DNA from: Costus lasius
Taxonomy: Eukaryota > Streptophyta > Magnoliopsida > Zingiberales > Costaceae
Direction: 5' to 3'
DNA: 64,000 nt
NCBI GenBank assembly: GCA_027563935.2
Contig: CM050447.1
Span: 19,422,001 to 19,486,000, forward strand
The notes under the pieces are model-generated. The model worked only from the letters and a program-made list of their open reading frames with translations, was not told the origin of the DNA and did not search any database. Every line of letters starts with the position of its first letter. Position 1 is the first letter of the stretch. The position numbers and the translations under genes were made by a program. Below, piece by piece: positions 21,942 through 34,200 of this stretch.

Positions 21942-24900
21942 ATGGCGACGTTCCTAGACTTGTCTGTGGCAAGGTGTCTTGGCAGCTTAGCAGCCTTCGT
22001 CGAGGGAGAAGAGTGCAAGGTGTTGGGAGTGAAGAAAGACGTAGAAATGCTTCAGGCGATGCTGGCAAAGTCCACGAGCTTCCTGCAGGACGCAGAGCGC
22101 AAGAGGCAGGGGGATGCATCCATCAACGCCTGGGTGCAGGACTTGAAGGATGGCGTGTACGACGCGGACGATCTCATCGACCTGTGCGCGTACAGAGGAA
22201 GAGAACTACTAGAGGCTCGGCCACCGGCGGCAGGTGCGGTTTCTCCTCTTAGCTCGCTGTCTTTTCGCTACAGGTGCAAGAAATGCCGCAACGAAATGGC
22301 AAGCGCGATCAAGGCACTCGGCAATAGACTGAAGAAGATCACAGAGGACAGATCAATACTGTCCAAGCTAGAGCAGACCCGAGAACAAGCCCCCCGAAGT
22401 CACAGACAGAAATCTAAAGAGCTGGAGTTTAAGGATGAAACTGTGGGGGCACAGATCGAGAACGCGTCCCACAATCTGATAAGCTTGGTGCTGAAGAACG
22501 AGAAGCACAAGTGCCGAGTTTTTGGGATCGTCGGACTAGGCGGAATCGGCAAGACGACTCTAGCTCGTAAAATATTCAATGATGAGAGGATCAAGGGCCA
22601 CTTTCTCCATAGGGTGTGGTTGCCTATCTCTGAGATGCATACCGATATACTCCCAGCGATTTTTCAAGGAGCTGGAGAAAATGTTCATGCCGGAGCTGAT
22701 GATTTCAATCTACAGGCTAGAGCTCCGTATCTTCTCAAGGACAACTTTCTTCTTGTACTGGATGATGTGAGGGAGCTATTTTCATGGAACTTCCTCTTAA
22801 GACCGCTCATACAAAATGCAGTAGGCAGCGTGACGGTGTTGGTTACCAGTAGGGATGATGCTGTGGCGACGAGTATGGGAGCAAGTTATGCTCACAATGT
22901 TGAGAAAATGGATACGAGCACAGGCTGGGAGTTGCTCTGTAAAAAAGTTTTTGCAAAGGGGGAGGAGGAGCAGCTTGAGCTGGAAGAAACAGGTCGTAAA
23001 ATCGTAGAAAAATGCGACGGATTGCCTCTCGCAATCGAGGTAGTTGGAGGTGTATTAGCGTGCAGAGAGAAGAGCAAGACAGAGTGGGAAAAGGTCCTGG
23101 AGAGCGATTCATGGCACGCGCTGCAGATTGATGAGCTGCCCAAGGCGTTGCGCTTGAGCTACGAGGACTTGCCGTCTCATCTCAAGCAGTGTTTTCTTTA
23201 TTTTGCTCTGTATAACAGATCCCTCTTCGGTTATTTTGATCTTTACCAAATGTGGATGGCCGAGGGCTTTGTGGTTGAACAGAGAGACGCCGCCTCGATC
23301 GAAGATTTAAGCGAGGAGTACGGCAAGGAACTCACTCGGAGGAACCTTCTGAAGAGTTCCGAACAAACGGTGCAAAACGGAGTCTTCGTCCATCACCATT
23401 TGCAAGCTCTGGCTGCCCATTTGGTGGGGGAAGAAGCCACTTCGATCGATCATGGACAACCATCAAATTATGCAATCCCTTCCGCTAAGATTCGTCGGAT
23501 GTCGATGTCTAACGTTGGATTCGAGCTAAGACTACGCTTGGAAACGACGGCGCAAAACTGTTTGAGAAGTTTGCTCGTGTTGGATTCTCCTCTGATGGGC
23601 TTCATTTTTGATGATGTGTTTGAGAAATTGACGAATCTACGAGTCCTTTACCTGTCCAAGACGTTCATAAATGTTCTTCCGGATTCTTTGTGGAAGCTGT
23701 TGCATCTGAGATACCTGAACCTTCGCGGAACGAAGATCGCTGAGGTGTCGGAATCCATTGGGAATCTTGTGAACCTCCAGTACTTGGACGTCTCATCCTG
23801 CCAAGAATTGAGGAAGCTTCCCAGGGCGCTGGCGAGGTTGAGAAATCTGAGAGTGCTCGCCATGCAGATGACTCCACTGGCCGAGGCACCAAAGGGAGTA
23901 GGGAGATTGTTGAATCTTTACCATCTCTACGGATTTGTCGTCGGCCCCGAGGAGGGGTGCGAGTTGGAGGAGCTGCGGACTCTTCACCAGCTGAGATGGA
24001 TCTCCGTGTCAAAAATGGAGTGGGCGAACCCAGGCGGCGGCTTGGCACTCGCCAACGCGACCTTTCTCAAACATCTGTACGTCAGCTGGTCACCGTCGTT
24101 AGCGGACTCGCAAATTCAAGGGGCAGACATGGCGTGCAGCCGACTCTCCCCACCGCCGTCCCTGCAGTATCTCTCCATCAATTGGTTCCCCGGCCGACGG
24201 TTTCCGGGCTGGCTGATGATGCTCACCGCCGAATCGTTCCCCCACCTAGAGAACCTGTCCCTCGTGGACATTCCATCGAGCACGGAGCTGCCCCCGCTCG
24301 GCAGATTGCCCCAGCTCAAGGTACTTGTCGTCGTGGGGGCGATTTCAGTCATAGAAATCGGGGACGGATTCTTCGGCGGACGCAGCACGGAGGGCGCGCC
24401 GGCTTTCCCTAAGCTCGAGGTCATGAAGTTCATCGGAATGCCCAACTGGGAGCAATGGGCGTCGGTGCACGCAGCGTTGCCCAACCTGCGCGTCCTGATC
24501 CTCGACAACTGTCCGAAGCTGAGCGCTCTTCCGGAGAGCCTACGCCGCGCGTCCAAGCTGCACGAGCTCCATCTCTATGGTACAAGGAGCCTGAGGGAGA
24601 TCGCTGACATTCCCTCGGTTCGCGAGCTGTACATGATCTTGGAGGGCGCGAACGCCTTGGAGAGTATAGCCGACCTTCCCGCGCTGAGGATTCTCAAGAT
24701 TCGCGGCTCCTGCCCGGAGCTGAAGCGCGTGTCGGGGGTCGGAGCGCTGCGACAATTGTACCTCAAGTGGTTGCCCCCGATGGAACGCCTCCCGCAGTGG
24801 CTGCTCAAACTACTGGAGGAACTGCGGAGCGCACCCTCCCCTGCTTTCAGGAAGCTGGAAATGTATTGTTGGCTGCCGCTGCTTAAGAAGACCCTCATGG

Positions 24901-25025
24901 ACGAGGAGCATTGGGAGGCCATTCGGGAGATCCCGGAAGTTAGCGTGGACTCGTTGGCCATGAGCGCGTTCATGAGGTACAGCAGGGACCCTTTCATGTA
25001 CAACACAAACGTAGCTACGAGATGA
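21942..25025 (+). CDS. CC-NBS-LRR disease resistance protein (NLR-1)
   Basis: Intact single-exon gene of 1027 codons. Intracellular immune receptor: the NB-ARC acts as an ADP/ATP switch and the LRR senses or regulates. Residues 1-150 form a Rx-type coiled coil with an EDVID-like DADDLID (about 74-80). The NB-ARC shows a P-loop GLGGIGKTT (198-206), kinase-2 LLVLDDVR (270-277; the usual W is R), RNBS-B VTVLVTSRDD (297-306), GLPLA (360-364) and RNBS-D HLKQCFLYFALY (413-424). The MHD position reads VHH (483-485), not M/V-H-D. About 15 irregular LRRs follow from residue 550. The start was chosen by homology to NLR-2 and by TATA spacing; the frame also opens 33 bp earlier. NLR-2 is very close in sequence, with differences concentrated in the LRR. 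An AATAAA lies at 25186. Confidence 0.95.
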   Translation: MATFLDLSVARCLGSLAAFVEGEECKVLGVKKDVEMLQAMLAKSTSFLQDAERKRQGDASINAWVQDLKDGVYDADDLIDLCAYRGRELLEARPPAAGAVSPLSSLSFRYRCKKCRNEMASAIKALGNRLKKITEDRSILSKLEQTREQAPRSHRQKSKELEFKDETVGAQIENASHNLISLVLKNEKHKCRVFGIVGLGGIGKTTLARKIFNDERIKGHFLHRVWLPISEMHTDILPAIFQGAGENVHAGADDFNLQARAPYLLKDNFLLVLDDVRELFSWNFLLRPLIQNAVGSVTVLVTSRDDAVATSMGASYAHNVEKMDTSTGWELLCKKVFAKGEEEQLELEETGRKIVEKCDGLPLAIEVVGGVLACREKSKTEWEKVLESDSWHALQIDELPKALRLSYEDLPSHLKQCFLYFALYNRSLFGYFDLYQMWMAEGFVVEQRDAASIEDLSEEYGKELTRRNLLKSSEQTVQNGVFVHHHLQALAAHLVGEEATSIDHGQPSNYAIPSAKIRRMSMSNVGFELRLRLETTAQNCLRSLLVLDSPLMGFIFDDVFEKLTNLRVLYLSKTFINVLPDSLWKLLHLRYLNLRGTKIAEVSESIGNLVNLQYLDVSSCQELRKLPRALARLRNLRVLAMQMTPLAEAPKGVGRLLNLYHLYGFVVGPEEGCELEELRTLHQLRWISVSKMEWANPGGGLALANATFLKHLYVSWSPSLADSQIQGADMACSRLSPPPSLQYLSINWFPGRRFPGWLMMLTAESFPHLENLSLVDIPSSTELPPLGRLPQLKVLVVVGAISVIEIGDGFFGGRSTEGAPAFPKLEVMKFIGMPNWEQWASVHAALPNLRVLILDNCPKLSALPESLRRASKLHELHLYGTRSLREIADIPSVRELYMILEGANALESIADLPALRILKIRGSCPELKRVSGVGALRQLYLKWLPPMERLPQWLLKLLEELRSAPSPAFRKLEMYCWLPLLKKTLMDEEHWEAIREIPEVSVDSLAMSAFMRYSRDPFMYNTNVATR

Positions 25026-25185
25026 AGGCTCGTCCACTCCTGGAAGTCTGGAACTTGATGAATTACTTTAGTCTCACCGTTCAACTTTCTTATTGTTCGC
25101 AGTATGGTATCAGATAAAAATAAAAAAAAATGTGCTTGCAATTGGTGTAATTATATGAGGCTGAATCTGTTTGTGATTGGGATTG

Positions 25186-25191
25186 AATAAA
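25186..25191 (+). terminator. Probable poly(A) signal of NLR-1
   Basis: AATAAA lies about 160 bp after the stop codon, and a second AATAAA follows near 25269. The homologous position beyond copia-B in the NLR-2 copy reads AGTAAA. Confidence 0.5.
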
Positions 25192-25299
25192 TGTATGAGT
25201 GTGGTTAGTGTGTCATTTATTCCTTGTGTTCTATTTATTGTGCGTGAGATAGTGTATACCATGTATTTGAATAAATGCACAGGTGATTCATAATTTCTT

Positions 25300-25694
25300 A
25301 TGATAATTGCTATACAACTCATATCTTTAGTGCACTTTTTAATGGCTATGAGTTTCGGAAATATTGCTGAATTACATTCAAAGTGAGCAGCTGCCATAAT
25401 CGCTTTTCCTCTATTGTCCCTTGTAATAAACCCACCAAGGTTATTAAAATCGATATCCTATCTAGAAATATACTATAATTAAGACTTGATGCATTAAGTT
25501 AGTGAATTAAATGACAAATGCGATCTAATTTATTAAATTGCTTAAATTTAAATTAATAATAGTAAACTCACTAAATCTTATATATTTTTATCATTTTTAT
25601 CACTTCCCACGTGAGAACTAAATCGAAATACAATATCCTTAGCTTTTATTCACAATTTTTTATGAGACTTTACCAACATCACAATTCTTTATAA
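25300..25694. other. Intergenic DNA
   Basis: AT-rich, with no gene seen. The first part (to about 25310) is the NLR-1 3' flank that is also found at 40085-40320. Confidence 0.5.
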
Positions 25695-27330
25695 TTTTTT
25701 TTTGTTAAAAGCAAGAGATTTGATGTTATTAAATCAAAACGAAAAGTATAGTCACAGAAAGTATATACAACCACTCCCACCCTTTTCTTCCTCACAGAAT
25801 CCGAGAAAAATTTGACAGAGTCTCCCTTGTAATTACTAGTGCAGGGATCCTGCGATACAGACTGACCCCACTCAAAAACCTCAAAAAAGGAAAAAGAAAC
25901 TAGAAGCCGAACACATTCATCCCAAAACACAACACAGACCAGCACAAGTATACCAAACTAGCACGCATGAATAGGGTTCCGCATTTTCCAAATCTACGTG
26001 GGACACTAGCTGCAGCATACGGCACCTGGACAACCAACGTAGGCTTTAAGCCTTGCATTACCCACCCACTAGAGGAAAACACACAGGCGCCCATCCCTTT
26101 GCCACCTTTGAGGTCTGGCTGTGGCTTTGCTCTGTCTGTGAGTAAGAGGCGCCAGGGAGTCGCCATCCTGAAGCTCCAACGAGGACATGGAACACCAGCC
26201 TACCAACAAAACAGGTCATATGCGCTAGGTTTCGGCATGCATAAGCTGGCAGTGATGTAGAAAAGAAGGTTTTCAGCAGCAACACAAAGAAGATAGTGGC
26301 ATCAGCATGATGGACAGGAACTTGCACGAGAAAGGGAGATGCAGTAAAAAGTTTACAAAACACTATGTGGAAGGAGAGAAAGGAGGCAGATCCCATTTAG
26401 GAGGCCCCAAGCTCAGCAGGAAGCCTCCCACTCTTGGAGTTCTGAGAAGACTTGGTGGCTCACGTCCCCCAAATTGGCCCGGCTCTTCACTTTCATATGA
26501 ATATCCGCAATTAGCAATTTAAATAAGGCCCTAATGTTGGTATCTTGATTCCCAAAGATCTTGTTGTTGCGATATCACCATATGTAATATATAGATCCGG
26601 TAAAAAGCAATTTTTCCATGTATATTTTGGTAACATTCCCCGTTTTCCATTTGCGCACAAGATGCCCCAAAATGTCCGCCCAAGTATTTCCTTCATTCCT
26701 TATACCACATCCTTGTTTAGTCAACTGCCAAAACTCAGCTATGGCTGCACATTGGAAAAAGAGATGATCATGGGTCTCCGGGTGTAATTTGCATAGCACA
26801 CAGGTAGGCTCCTAAAGCATCCCCAGTGTGTGAAGTCTAGCCCGAGTACTAAGGCGGCGCTGGCAAAACAATCACGTGAACAGAGAGTATCTTGGTATTC
26901 TCTTCTTAAACCATACTATATCCTTCCAAGTTACTTCCTCCTCCTCGTATTGCTCCTCATATGCCGACTTGATTGTGAACTGCCCATTAATGTTAGGTTT
27001 CCAATAAATACGATCTTCGTTGAGATTTGGATGGAGGGGGATTTGAGGGATAGTTGCAAAGATATCTAAGAGCCTAGGTGATCTAGGATGCGAAATTACC
27101 CAATTGTTGTTTACAATCAAAAAGCCCAAGCATGCGCCCTTCCCGGCGGGTTCTCAAACCGAATGTCTTCGACCAAATCAATTAGCACCTTTGAGTCATA
27201 CCATGGGTCAAACCAGAATTTTATCGAGACGCCATTTGCAATCGTATTCCCCGGGTCCACATAATACCCTTTATCGGCCAGCCATCCTATTAGACACTTT
27301 CATGATCCACATAAGTCTAAGAATGACCCT
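25695..27330 (-). pseudogene. 5'-truncated L1-type LINE, C-terminal ORF2 fragment
   Basis: On the minus strand the upstream part encodes IANGVSIKFWFDPWYDS (about 27180-27250), typical of the region after the reverse transcriptase. A zf-RVT zinc-binding domain follows: DRIYWKPNINGQFTIKSAY, then CVLCKLHPETHDHLFFQC (about 26740-26800). Then comes a non-coding tail ending in an A-run (T-run 25695-25703 on plus). There are several stops and frameshifts. 5' truncation is usual for LINE insertions. Confidence 0.8.
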
Positions 27331-29060
27331 TTTAGTGGTAGGTGCATCATTAATACTACTAGTCACTGCTTGTTATTGAGAGTGAAACTTTTCTCAAGTT
27401 AATTATTTTAGAATGATACATAGAAAGTCCTTGAGCATGCCTTTTCTTGATTCACCCTAGGTTTTTGACAGTTAGCTCTCTTAAAACTAGTGATTTTAGT
27501 GATCCTGTCATCTTTAGAGCCCTACTTGCAAACTCTTTTTTGTTTATTTTAAATTATGGAAACCTGTGCAGCCATCATGAAAATTTAGCTACCCTTATTT
27601 CATTTTCTTTAAAATTTTTGTCCGTACTGTGCACCATTGTTTACTCCAAGCAAGCATCCCTACCTTGTGTTGTGAATCATCTCATTAACTTAGTATATTT
27701 AATAAAGCATAATTTAACTAAAAACATTTAAGCCCAACTTGAGATCGTCAGCTTATTTAATTTTGAATATCATTATAATTTTGCTATAACCTTTTCATTT
27801 ATAATTAAATAATAGCATTATTACCTCTACAGGCTCTACTCGAGATGTATTATCTTTCTCAAGTCTCAACGCATAATTCGTAATAAAAATTACCTAGTAA
27901 TTCTATATTAGAATCTCATTATGTATTGAATTTAGGGATAGTAGCGGATATTATTCCTCAATTTTTTTTTATATTACTCATATTTGTATTTAGATAATTC
28001 TTTTTTATATTACTTATACCCGAATTCAGATAATTCTTCTACTACTTATACTCGAATAATTACCATTTTTTTTAATCCCAACCATACCCTATTCAAAACT
28101 TAACTATATATTTAATACCTAAAACCCTATAAATACCCGATTTAAATATCTATCATATTAAATTTCAACAAATATACGTGGTTACCTAAATAAAATTTAA
28201 GTACTCAATCCTATAAAAATCTCAATAATGGTCAAATTTAGGGTAGTATAAAATGGGTACCCACCAACCCGACTAATTTATAAAAAATATAATTTTTAGT
28301 ACATAAATAAAATAACATAAATAAAAAAAATAACAATTGCATAATAACATAAATATAAGAAAAATACATCTAACAAATTATGAAGAAGACAATTATAAAA
28401 ACCTATTAGTGGGTTATAGGTATATATACCATTTATTTTAGGTAGTGGGTAGCTACTATATACTACTTGAATCCAACTCAGATAGCATATACACTACACA
28501 TAATCTATTCGAACTTGATTAATAGGTACCAATTTAATTGTAAACGGGTTTAGATAGAGCGAGTATCCATTAAAATACTACCTAGTCATCTCTAATTGAA
28601 TTATATTAGCTTTGACATTATTTATTATGATTATTATGCAAACTCATATCGCCTAATTAATATGTTAAACCATAAATTAGTGGTATAAACCTTTTTAGTT
28701 TTAAATGTTAGTGTAACTTACCCTCACATCTCGTGTAAAACTAAGCATTTGAGGAATCACAATGTAAATATTACACATTTTAATGGGGTTTTCCATATTT
28801 ATTTATTTATTATATGATTCAAATAGGTTTAGTCCTTGATGTGACATTTTTTATTTGATGTGACATACTTGGTTAAGATATAATGCCTTACACATCACAA
28901 GCGTGGCTCTACAACAACTCAAAGCTTATATTCCTCCAAGTGATATTATTTCTTTATGTGACCACGTTCCGAAATCTTATGGTTTGTATTAATTAAGGAA
29001 TTTTTTTAAAAAATATTTTTTATTAATTTTTTAGAGGAATCTTTAAAGTTGATCATTGTA
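27331..29060. other. AT-rich intergenic DNA
   Basis: No gene or clear element. A weak similarity (TCACAAGCGTGGCT, then TTTCTTTATGTGA) to the conserved short frame upstream of NLR-1 lies at about 28896-28960. Confidence 0.5.
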
Positions 29061-30110
29061 TACTTAACCATGTGAGCAGGTACTGTAACAGTGGCAAACT
29101 GACTGGCTGTTGGGCCCGAGCAGCTCTGGGCCCGGCTTGGAGGCATTTGGGCCTGGGCGGAGGCCCAAGGCTCGGTCGACTACCCCTTGAGCAACCCGTT
29201 TGGAGGCGGATCTGGGTGCCGGACGCGCGGAGGCGCGAAGATGCAGCGGCTTCCCGAGGCGTGCGTCCCATCCGGGCAGGGGCGGTTGGTGCAGAGAAAA
29301 GGGACGCGAGCTCCTAGGGATGCCATCTTCCTCCGGACGAAGGGAACGCGCGATCGCCCGCTGGAAGCTTTGGACGCAATCTCCTTTCCGGACGAGACCT
29401 CCCTCCACGACGAATGGCGAGTGGAGCTCCAAGCGATTCCAGGCGAGTAGCCTTCCTCGACAGGCGGAAACCAGCAGCGGCGGCGGCATCGTCTCTCCGA
29501 GCGGCGGCAGCGACACAGTTGGCCGGGCGGCCCCGCCTTCTCCTCACCTCAGACGAAGACCTGCAAGCGGCTCGGCGTGGATCCCGGCGACGGCGAGGTC
29601 AGGCGAGAGGGTGAGGTGTCAGCGTGTACAGGGAGGAAGGGAGAGGGGTTTTAAGGCTGCTGTATTTGGAGATAAATAACAAGCAAGCTTCCCCCTCTGA
29701 TTCCGGCGTTGTTCGTGTGTTTTCCGACGGGTTTCCGGCGCTTTCCGTCGTCTTCCCCGGCGACCTTCTCCACCTCCGATCGATCCATTCCGGCGTCCAG
29801 AGGCGGCGACGAGGAGCGAGGCTGAGGGCGGAAGGCTCGCGTGACCTTCCCCCTGCCGCAGGCCCTTCCTTCCCCGGCTCCGACAGCACTCGCGGCGGCG
29901 AGCGTCCGACGAAGCGGAAATGAGACGCCTCGTTCGAACGCACGAGGCATTCGAAACGAGGAGGGCGTCCGGTCAAAATCGGTCAATGCGGGCGAAATTT
30001 CCGATTCGCAGCGGAAATTTGGAATTCGGCGTGAATGGTGCTGATGTGGATAAGTTAATCAGGGTTAAGACTAATTAAGCTTGGGTTAGCTTAATCCGGG
30101 CCTGACATTG
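29061..30110. other. GC-rich island of unknown origin
   Basis: About 1 kb of markedly GC-rich sequence stands in AT-rich surroundings. Several overlapping frames are open on both strands, an effect of GC content, and none shows a recognisable domain. On the minus strand an initiator-like region with TTATTTATC lies near 29675, upstream of C/T-rich sequence. It could be an LTR, a captured gene fragment, or the promoter and first exon of an unrecognised gene. I cannot decide between these. Confidence 0.4.
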
Positions 30111-31164
30111 GCCCTATACGCGGATCCGTGAGAAAAGTAGCATTTTTGCTAATCTAATAATTCTAAAAATAAAAATAAAAATTAGGATGATGATTTATGT
30201 ATTTTTATTTATTCAATGGTATTAATATTATTATGATTAAAATCTCTTACGATAAGAAACAAAATTGTAAAATATAATAGATAATAAAAAAATATTACTA
30301 AGCAGATTTTATTATTATTTTTTATAATTTTATTTTTTATCATAAAAAAATTTATTTATAGCAATATTAGTACCATTAGATAAGTAAAAATATGTAAATT
30401 ATCATCCTAATTTTTATTTTTTTTAAAAAAATATTAAAATAACAAAATTGTCACTCTTCTTATGAATAGGCTCACCGGGTACTGCTCGTAACATCTGTTC
30501 GCAAATCTCTGAAGAAGAAATTTTTGCAGTAAGGGTCCTTCTACTGTGAAAGCTTTTTGATATGGTATAAAATATTATCGTATAATTTATACAATAATAT
30601 AGTATAAAATATTATACGTTAATATGATATAAAAGGCTATCGTCTCACAGCGGTTGGACTTAAAAATTGGTAGATACTATAACAGGGTGGCAAACTTGCT
30701 GGTTGTATACGCCACAGCAAATCTGCAGTCTGCTATTTTGGATGTATACGCCAGAGCAAACTAGCTGGCTGTTAATGAGCTGGCCAGACTGCTGTTTTGA
30801 ATGAATAATTTTTTATTTGTAATTGAGTTTATGCGCACCAGCGCCACTAGCAATTCCAGAGGAATAATTGAGTTTTCTTTTCTTGTCCCGAAAAAACAAC
30901 ATAATATTAAAAAAAAATGAAGAGGGAGGATGCCAGACTGCCATGTTTCCACCGGACCAGGCACGTGGGTTCGCTGAAAAAAATATTTAATAAATAATAA
31001 TGTAATTAATAGAGAGACAATTGGCAAGGCATGTGGTGTGGGCTTCGAGAAAAATATATTTAATAATATAATAATGTACTATATTTTATAATAATGTACT
31101 AAATCGAGACAAGTGCAACACCAGAGACGAGACGAGTAATGGTTCTCCCTTCTTACTCAGTGAT
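30111..31164. other. Intergenic DNA and NLR-2-specific upstream region
   Basis: AT-rich, no gene. A short internal direct repeat (GTATACGCCACAGCAAA and GTATACGCCAGAGCAAA) lies at about 30696-30763. Homology to the NLR-1 promoter begins only at about 31165. Confidence 0.5.
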
Positions 31165-31171
31165 CTATTTT

Positions 31172-31183
31172 TATATATATAAA
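31172..31183 (+). promoter_or_regulatory. Probable TATA box of NLR-2
   Basis: TATATATATAAA lies about 56 bp before the ATG, within the only upstream block (about 31165-31238) that NLR-2 shares with NLR-1. Confidence 0.6.
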
Positions 31184-31238
31184 GCATGAGAACTGAAGCT
31201 AAGACGTATCCACCCAATTCCTAGCTAGAGATCGAAAA

Positions 31239-34200
31239 ATGGCGACGTTCCTAGACTTGTTGGTGGCAAGGTGTCTTGGCAGCCTAGCAGCCTTCGCCGA
31301 GGGAGAAGAGTGCAAGGTGCTGGGAGTGAAGAAAGACGTAGAAATGCTTCAGGCGACGCTGGCAAAGTCCACGAGCTTCCTGCAGGACGCAGAGCGCAAG
31401 AGGCAGGGGGATGCATCCATCAACGCCTGGGTGCAGGACTTGAAGGATGGCGTGTACGACGCGGACGATCTCATCGACCTGTGCGCGTACAGAGGAAGAG
31501 AACTACTAGAGGCTCGGCCACCGGCGGCAGGTGCGGTTTCTCCTCTTAGCTCGCTGTCTTTTCGCTACAGGTGCAAGAAATGCCGCAACGAAATGGCAAG
31601 CGCGATCAAGGCACTCGGCAATAGACTGAAGAAGATCACAGAGGACAGATCAATACTGTCCAAGCTAGAGCAGACCCGAGAACAAGCCCCCCCAAGTCAC
31701 AGACAGAAATCTAAACAGCTGGAGTTTCAGGATGAAACTGTGGGGGCACAAATCGAGATCGCGTCCCACAATCTGATAAGCTTGGTGCTGAATAACGAGA
31801 AGCACAAGTGCCGAGTTTTTGGGATCGTCGGAGTCGGCGGAATCGGCAAGACGACTCTAGCTCGTAAAATATTCAATGATGAGAGGATCAAGGGCCACTT
31901 TCTCCATACGGTGTGGTTGCCTGTCTCTGAAATGCATACCGATTTACTCCCAGCGATTTTTCAAGGAGCTGGAGAAAATGTTAATGCCGAAGCTCATAAT
32001 TTCAGTCTACAGGCTAGAGCTCCGCATCTCCTCCAGGACAACTTTCTTCTTGTACTGGATGATGTGAGGGAGCTATTTTCATGGAACTTCCTCTTAAGAC
32101 CGCTTATACAAAATGCACTAGGCAGCGTGACGGTGTTGGTTACCACTAGGAATGATGCTGTAGCAACGAGTATGGGAGCAAGTTATGTTCACAATGTTGA
32201 GAAAATGGACACGAGCACAGGCTGGGAGTTGCTCTGTAAAAAAATTTTTGCAGAGGGGGAGGAGGAGAAGGAGCAGCCTGAGCTGGAGGAAACAGGTCGT
32301 AAGATCGTAGAAAGATGCGACGGATTGCCTCTCGCAATTGAGGTAGTCGGAGGTGTATTAGCGTGCAGAGAGAAGAGAAAGACAGAGTGGGAAAAGGTCC
32401 TCGAGAGCGATTCATGGCACGCGCAGCAGATTGATGAGCTGCCCAAGGCGTTGCGCTTGAGCTACGAGGACTTGCCGTCTCATCTCAAGCAGTGTTTTCT
32501 TTATTTTGCTCTGTATAACAGATCCCTCTTCGGTTATTTTGATCTTTATCAAATGTGGATGGCCGAGGGCTTTGTGGTTGAACAGAGAGACGCCGCCTCG
32601 ATCGAAGATTTAAGCGAGGAGTACGGCAAGGAACTCACTCGGAGGAACCTTCTGAAGAGTTCCGAACAAACGGTGCAAAACGGAGTCTTCGTCCATCACC
32701 ATTTGCAAGCTCTGGCTGCCCATTTGGTGGGGGAAGAAGCCACTTCGATCGATCATCGACAACCATCAAATTATGTAAACCCTTCCTCTAAGATTCGTCG
32801 GATTTCGATGTCTAACGTTGGAACCGAGCTAAGACTACCCATGGAAACGACGGCGCAAAACTGTTTAAGAAGTTTGCTCGTGTTGGATTCTCCTCTGATG
32901 TGCGTCATTCGCGATGAAGTGTTTGAGAAATTGACGAGTCTACGGGTCCTTTACCTGTCCAAGACGTTTATAAATGTTCTTCCGGATTCTTTGTGGAAGC
33001 TGTTGCATCTGAGATACCTGAACCTTCGCGGAACGAAGATCGCTGAGGTGTCGGAATCCATTGGGAAGCTTGTGAACCTCCAGTACTTGGACGTCTCGTC
33101 CTGCCAAGAATTGAGGAAGCTTCCCAGGGCGCTGGCGAGGTTGAGAAATCTGAGAGTGCTTGCCATGCAGATGACTCCACTGACCGAGGCGCCAAAGGGA
33201 GTTGGGAGATTGCTGAATCTTTACCATCTCTACGGATTTGTCGTCGGCCCCGAGGAGGGGTGCGGGTTGGAGGAGCTGCGGACCCTTCACCAGCTGAGAT
33301 GCCTCTCCGTTACAAAAATGGAGTGGGCGAAGCCTGGCAGCTGCTTCCCACTCTCCCACGTGAGCTTTCTCAAGAATCTGAACGTCAGCTGGTCACCGTC
33401 GTTGGCGGACTCGCAAATTCAAGGGGCGGCCTGGGCGTGCAGCCGACTCTCCCCACGGCAGTCCCTGCAGTATCTCTCCATCAATTGGTTCCCCGGCCGG
33501 CGGTTTCCGGGCTGGCTGATGAAGCTCACCGCCGAATCGTTCCCCCACCTGGTGAACCTGTCCCTCGTGGACATTCCATCGTGCACGGAGCTGCCCCCGC
33601 TCGGCAGATTGCCCCGGCTCAAGGTACTTGTCGTCGTGAGGGCGATTTCAGTCAGAGCAATCGGGGACGGATTCTTCGGCGGACGCAGCACGGAGGGCGC
33701 GCCGGCATTCCCTAAGCTCGAGCGCATGAAGTTCATCGGCATGCCCAACTGGGAGCATTGGGCGTCGGTGCACGCTGCGTTTCCCAACCTGCGCGTCCTG
33801 ATCCTCAACGACTGTCCGAAGCTGAGCGCTCTTCCGGAGAGCCTACGCCGCGCGTCCAAGCTTCACGAGCTCCATCTTTATGGTACAAGGAGCCTGAGGG
33901 AGATCGCTGACATCCCCTCGGTCCGCACTCTGTACATGAGCTTGGAGGACGCGAACGCCTTGGAGAGTATAACCGACCTTCCATCGCTGATGATTCTTAA
34001 AATTCGCGGCTCGTTCCCGGAGCTGAAGCACGTGTCAGGCTTCGGAGCGCTGCGACAATTGTACCTCAAGTGGCTGCCCCCAATGGAACGCCTCCCGCAG
34101 TGGCTGCTCAAACTACCGGAGGAACTCCGGAGCGCGCCCTCCCCTGCTTTCAGGAAGCTGGAATTGTATTGTTGGCTGCCGCTGCTGAAGAAGTGCCTCA

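Noticed and set aside
29064..29976. Frames of up to 159 codons in the GC-rich island
   Set aside because: Open on both strands because of base composition; no domain and no preferred frame.
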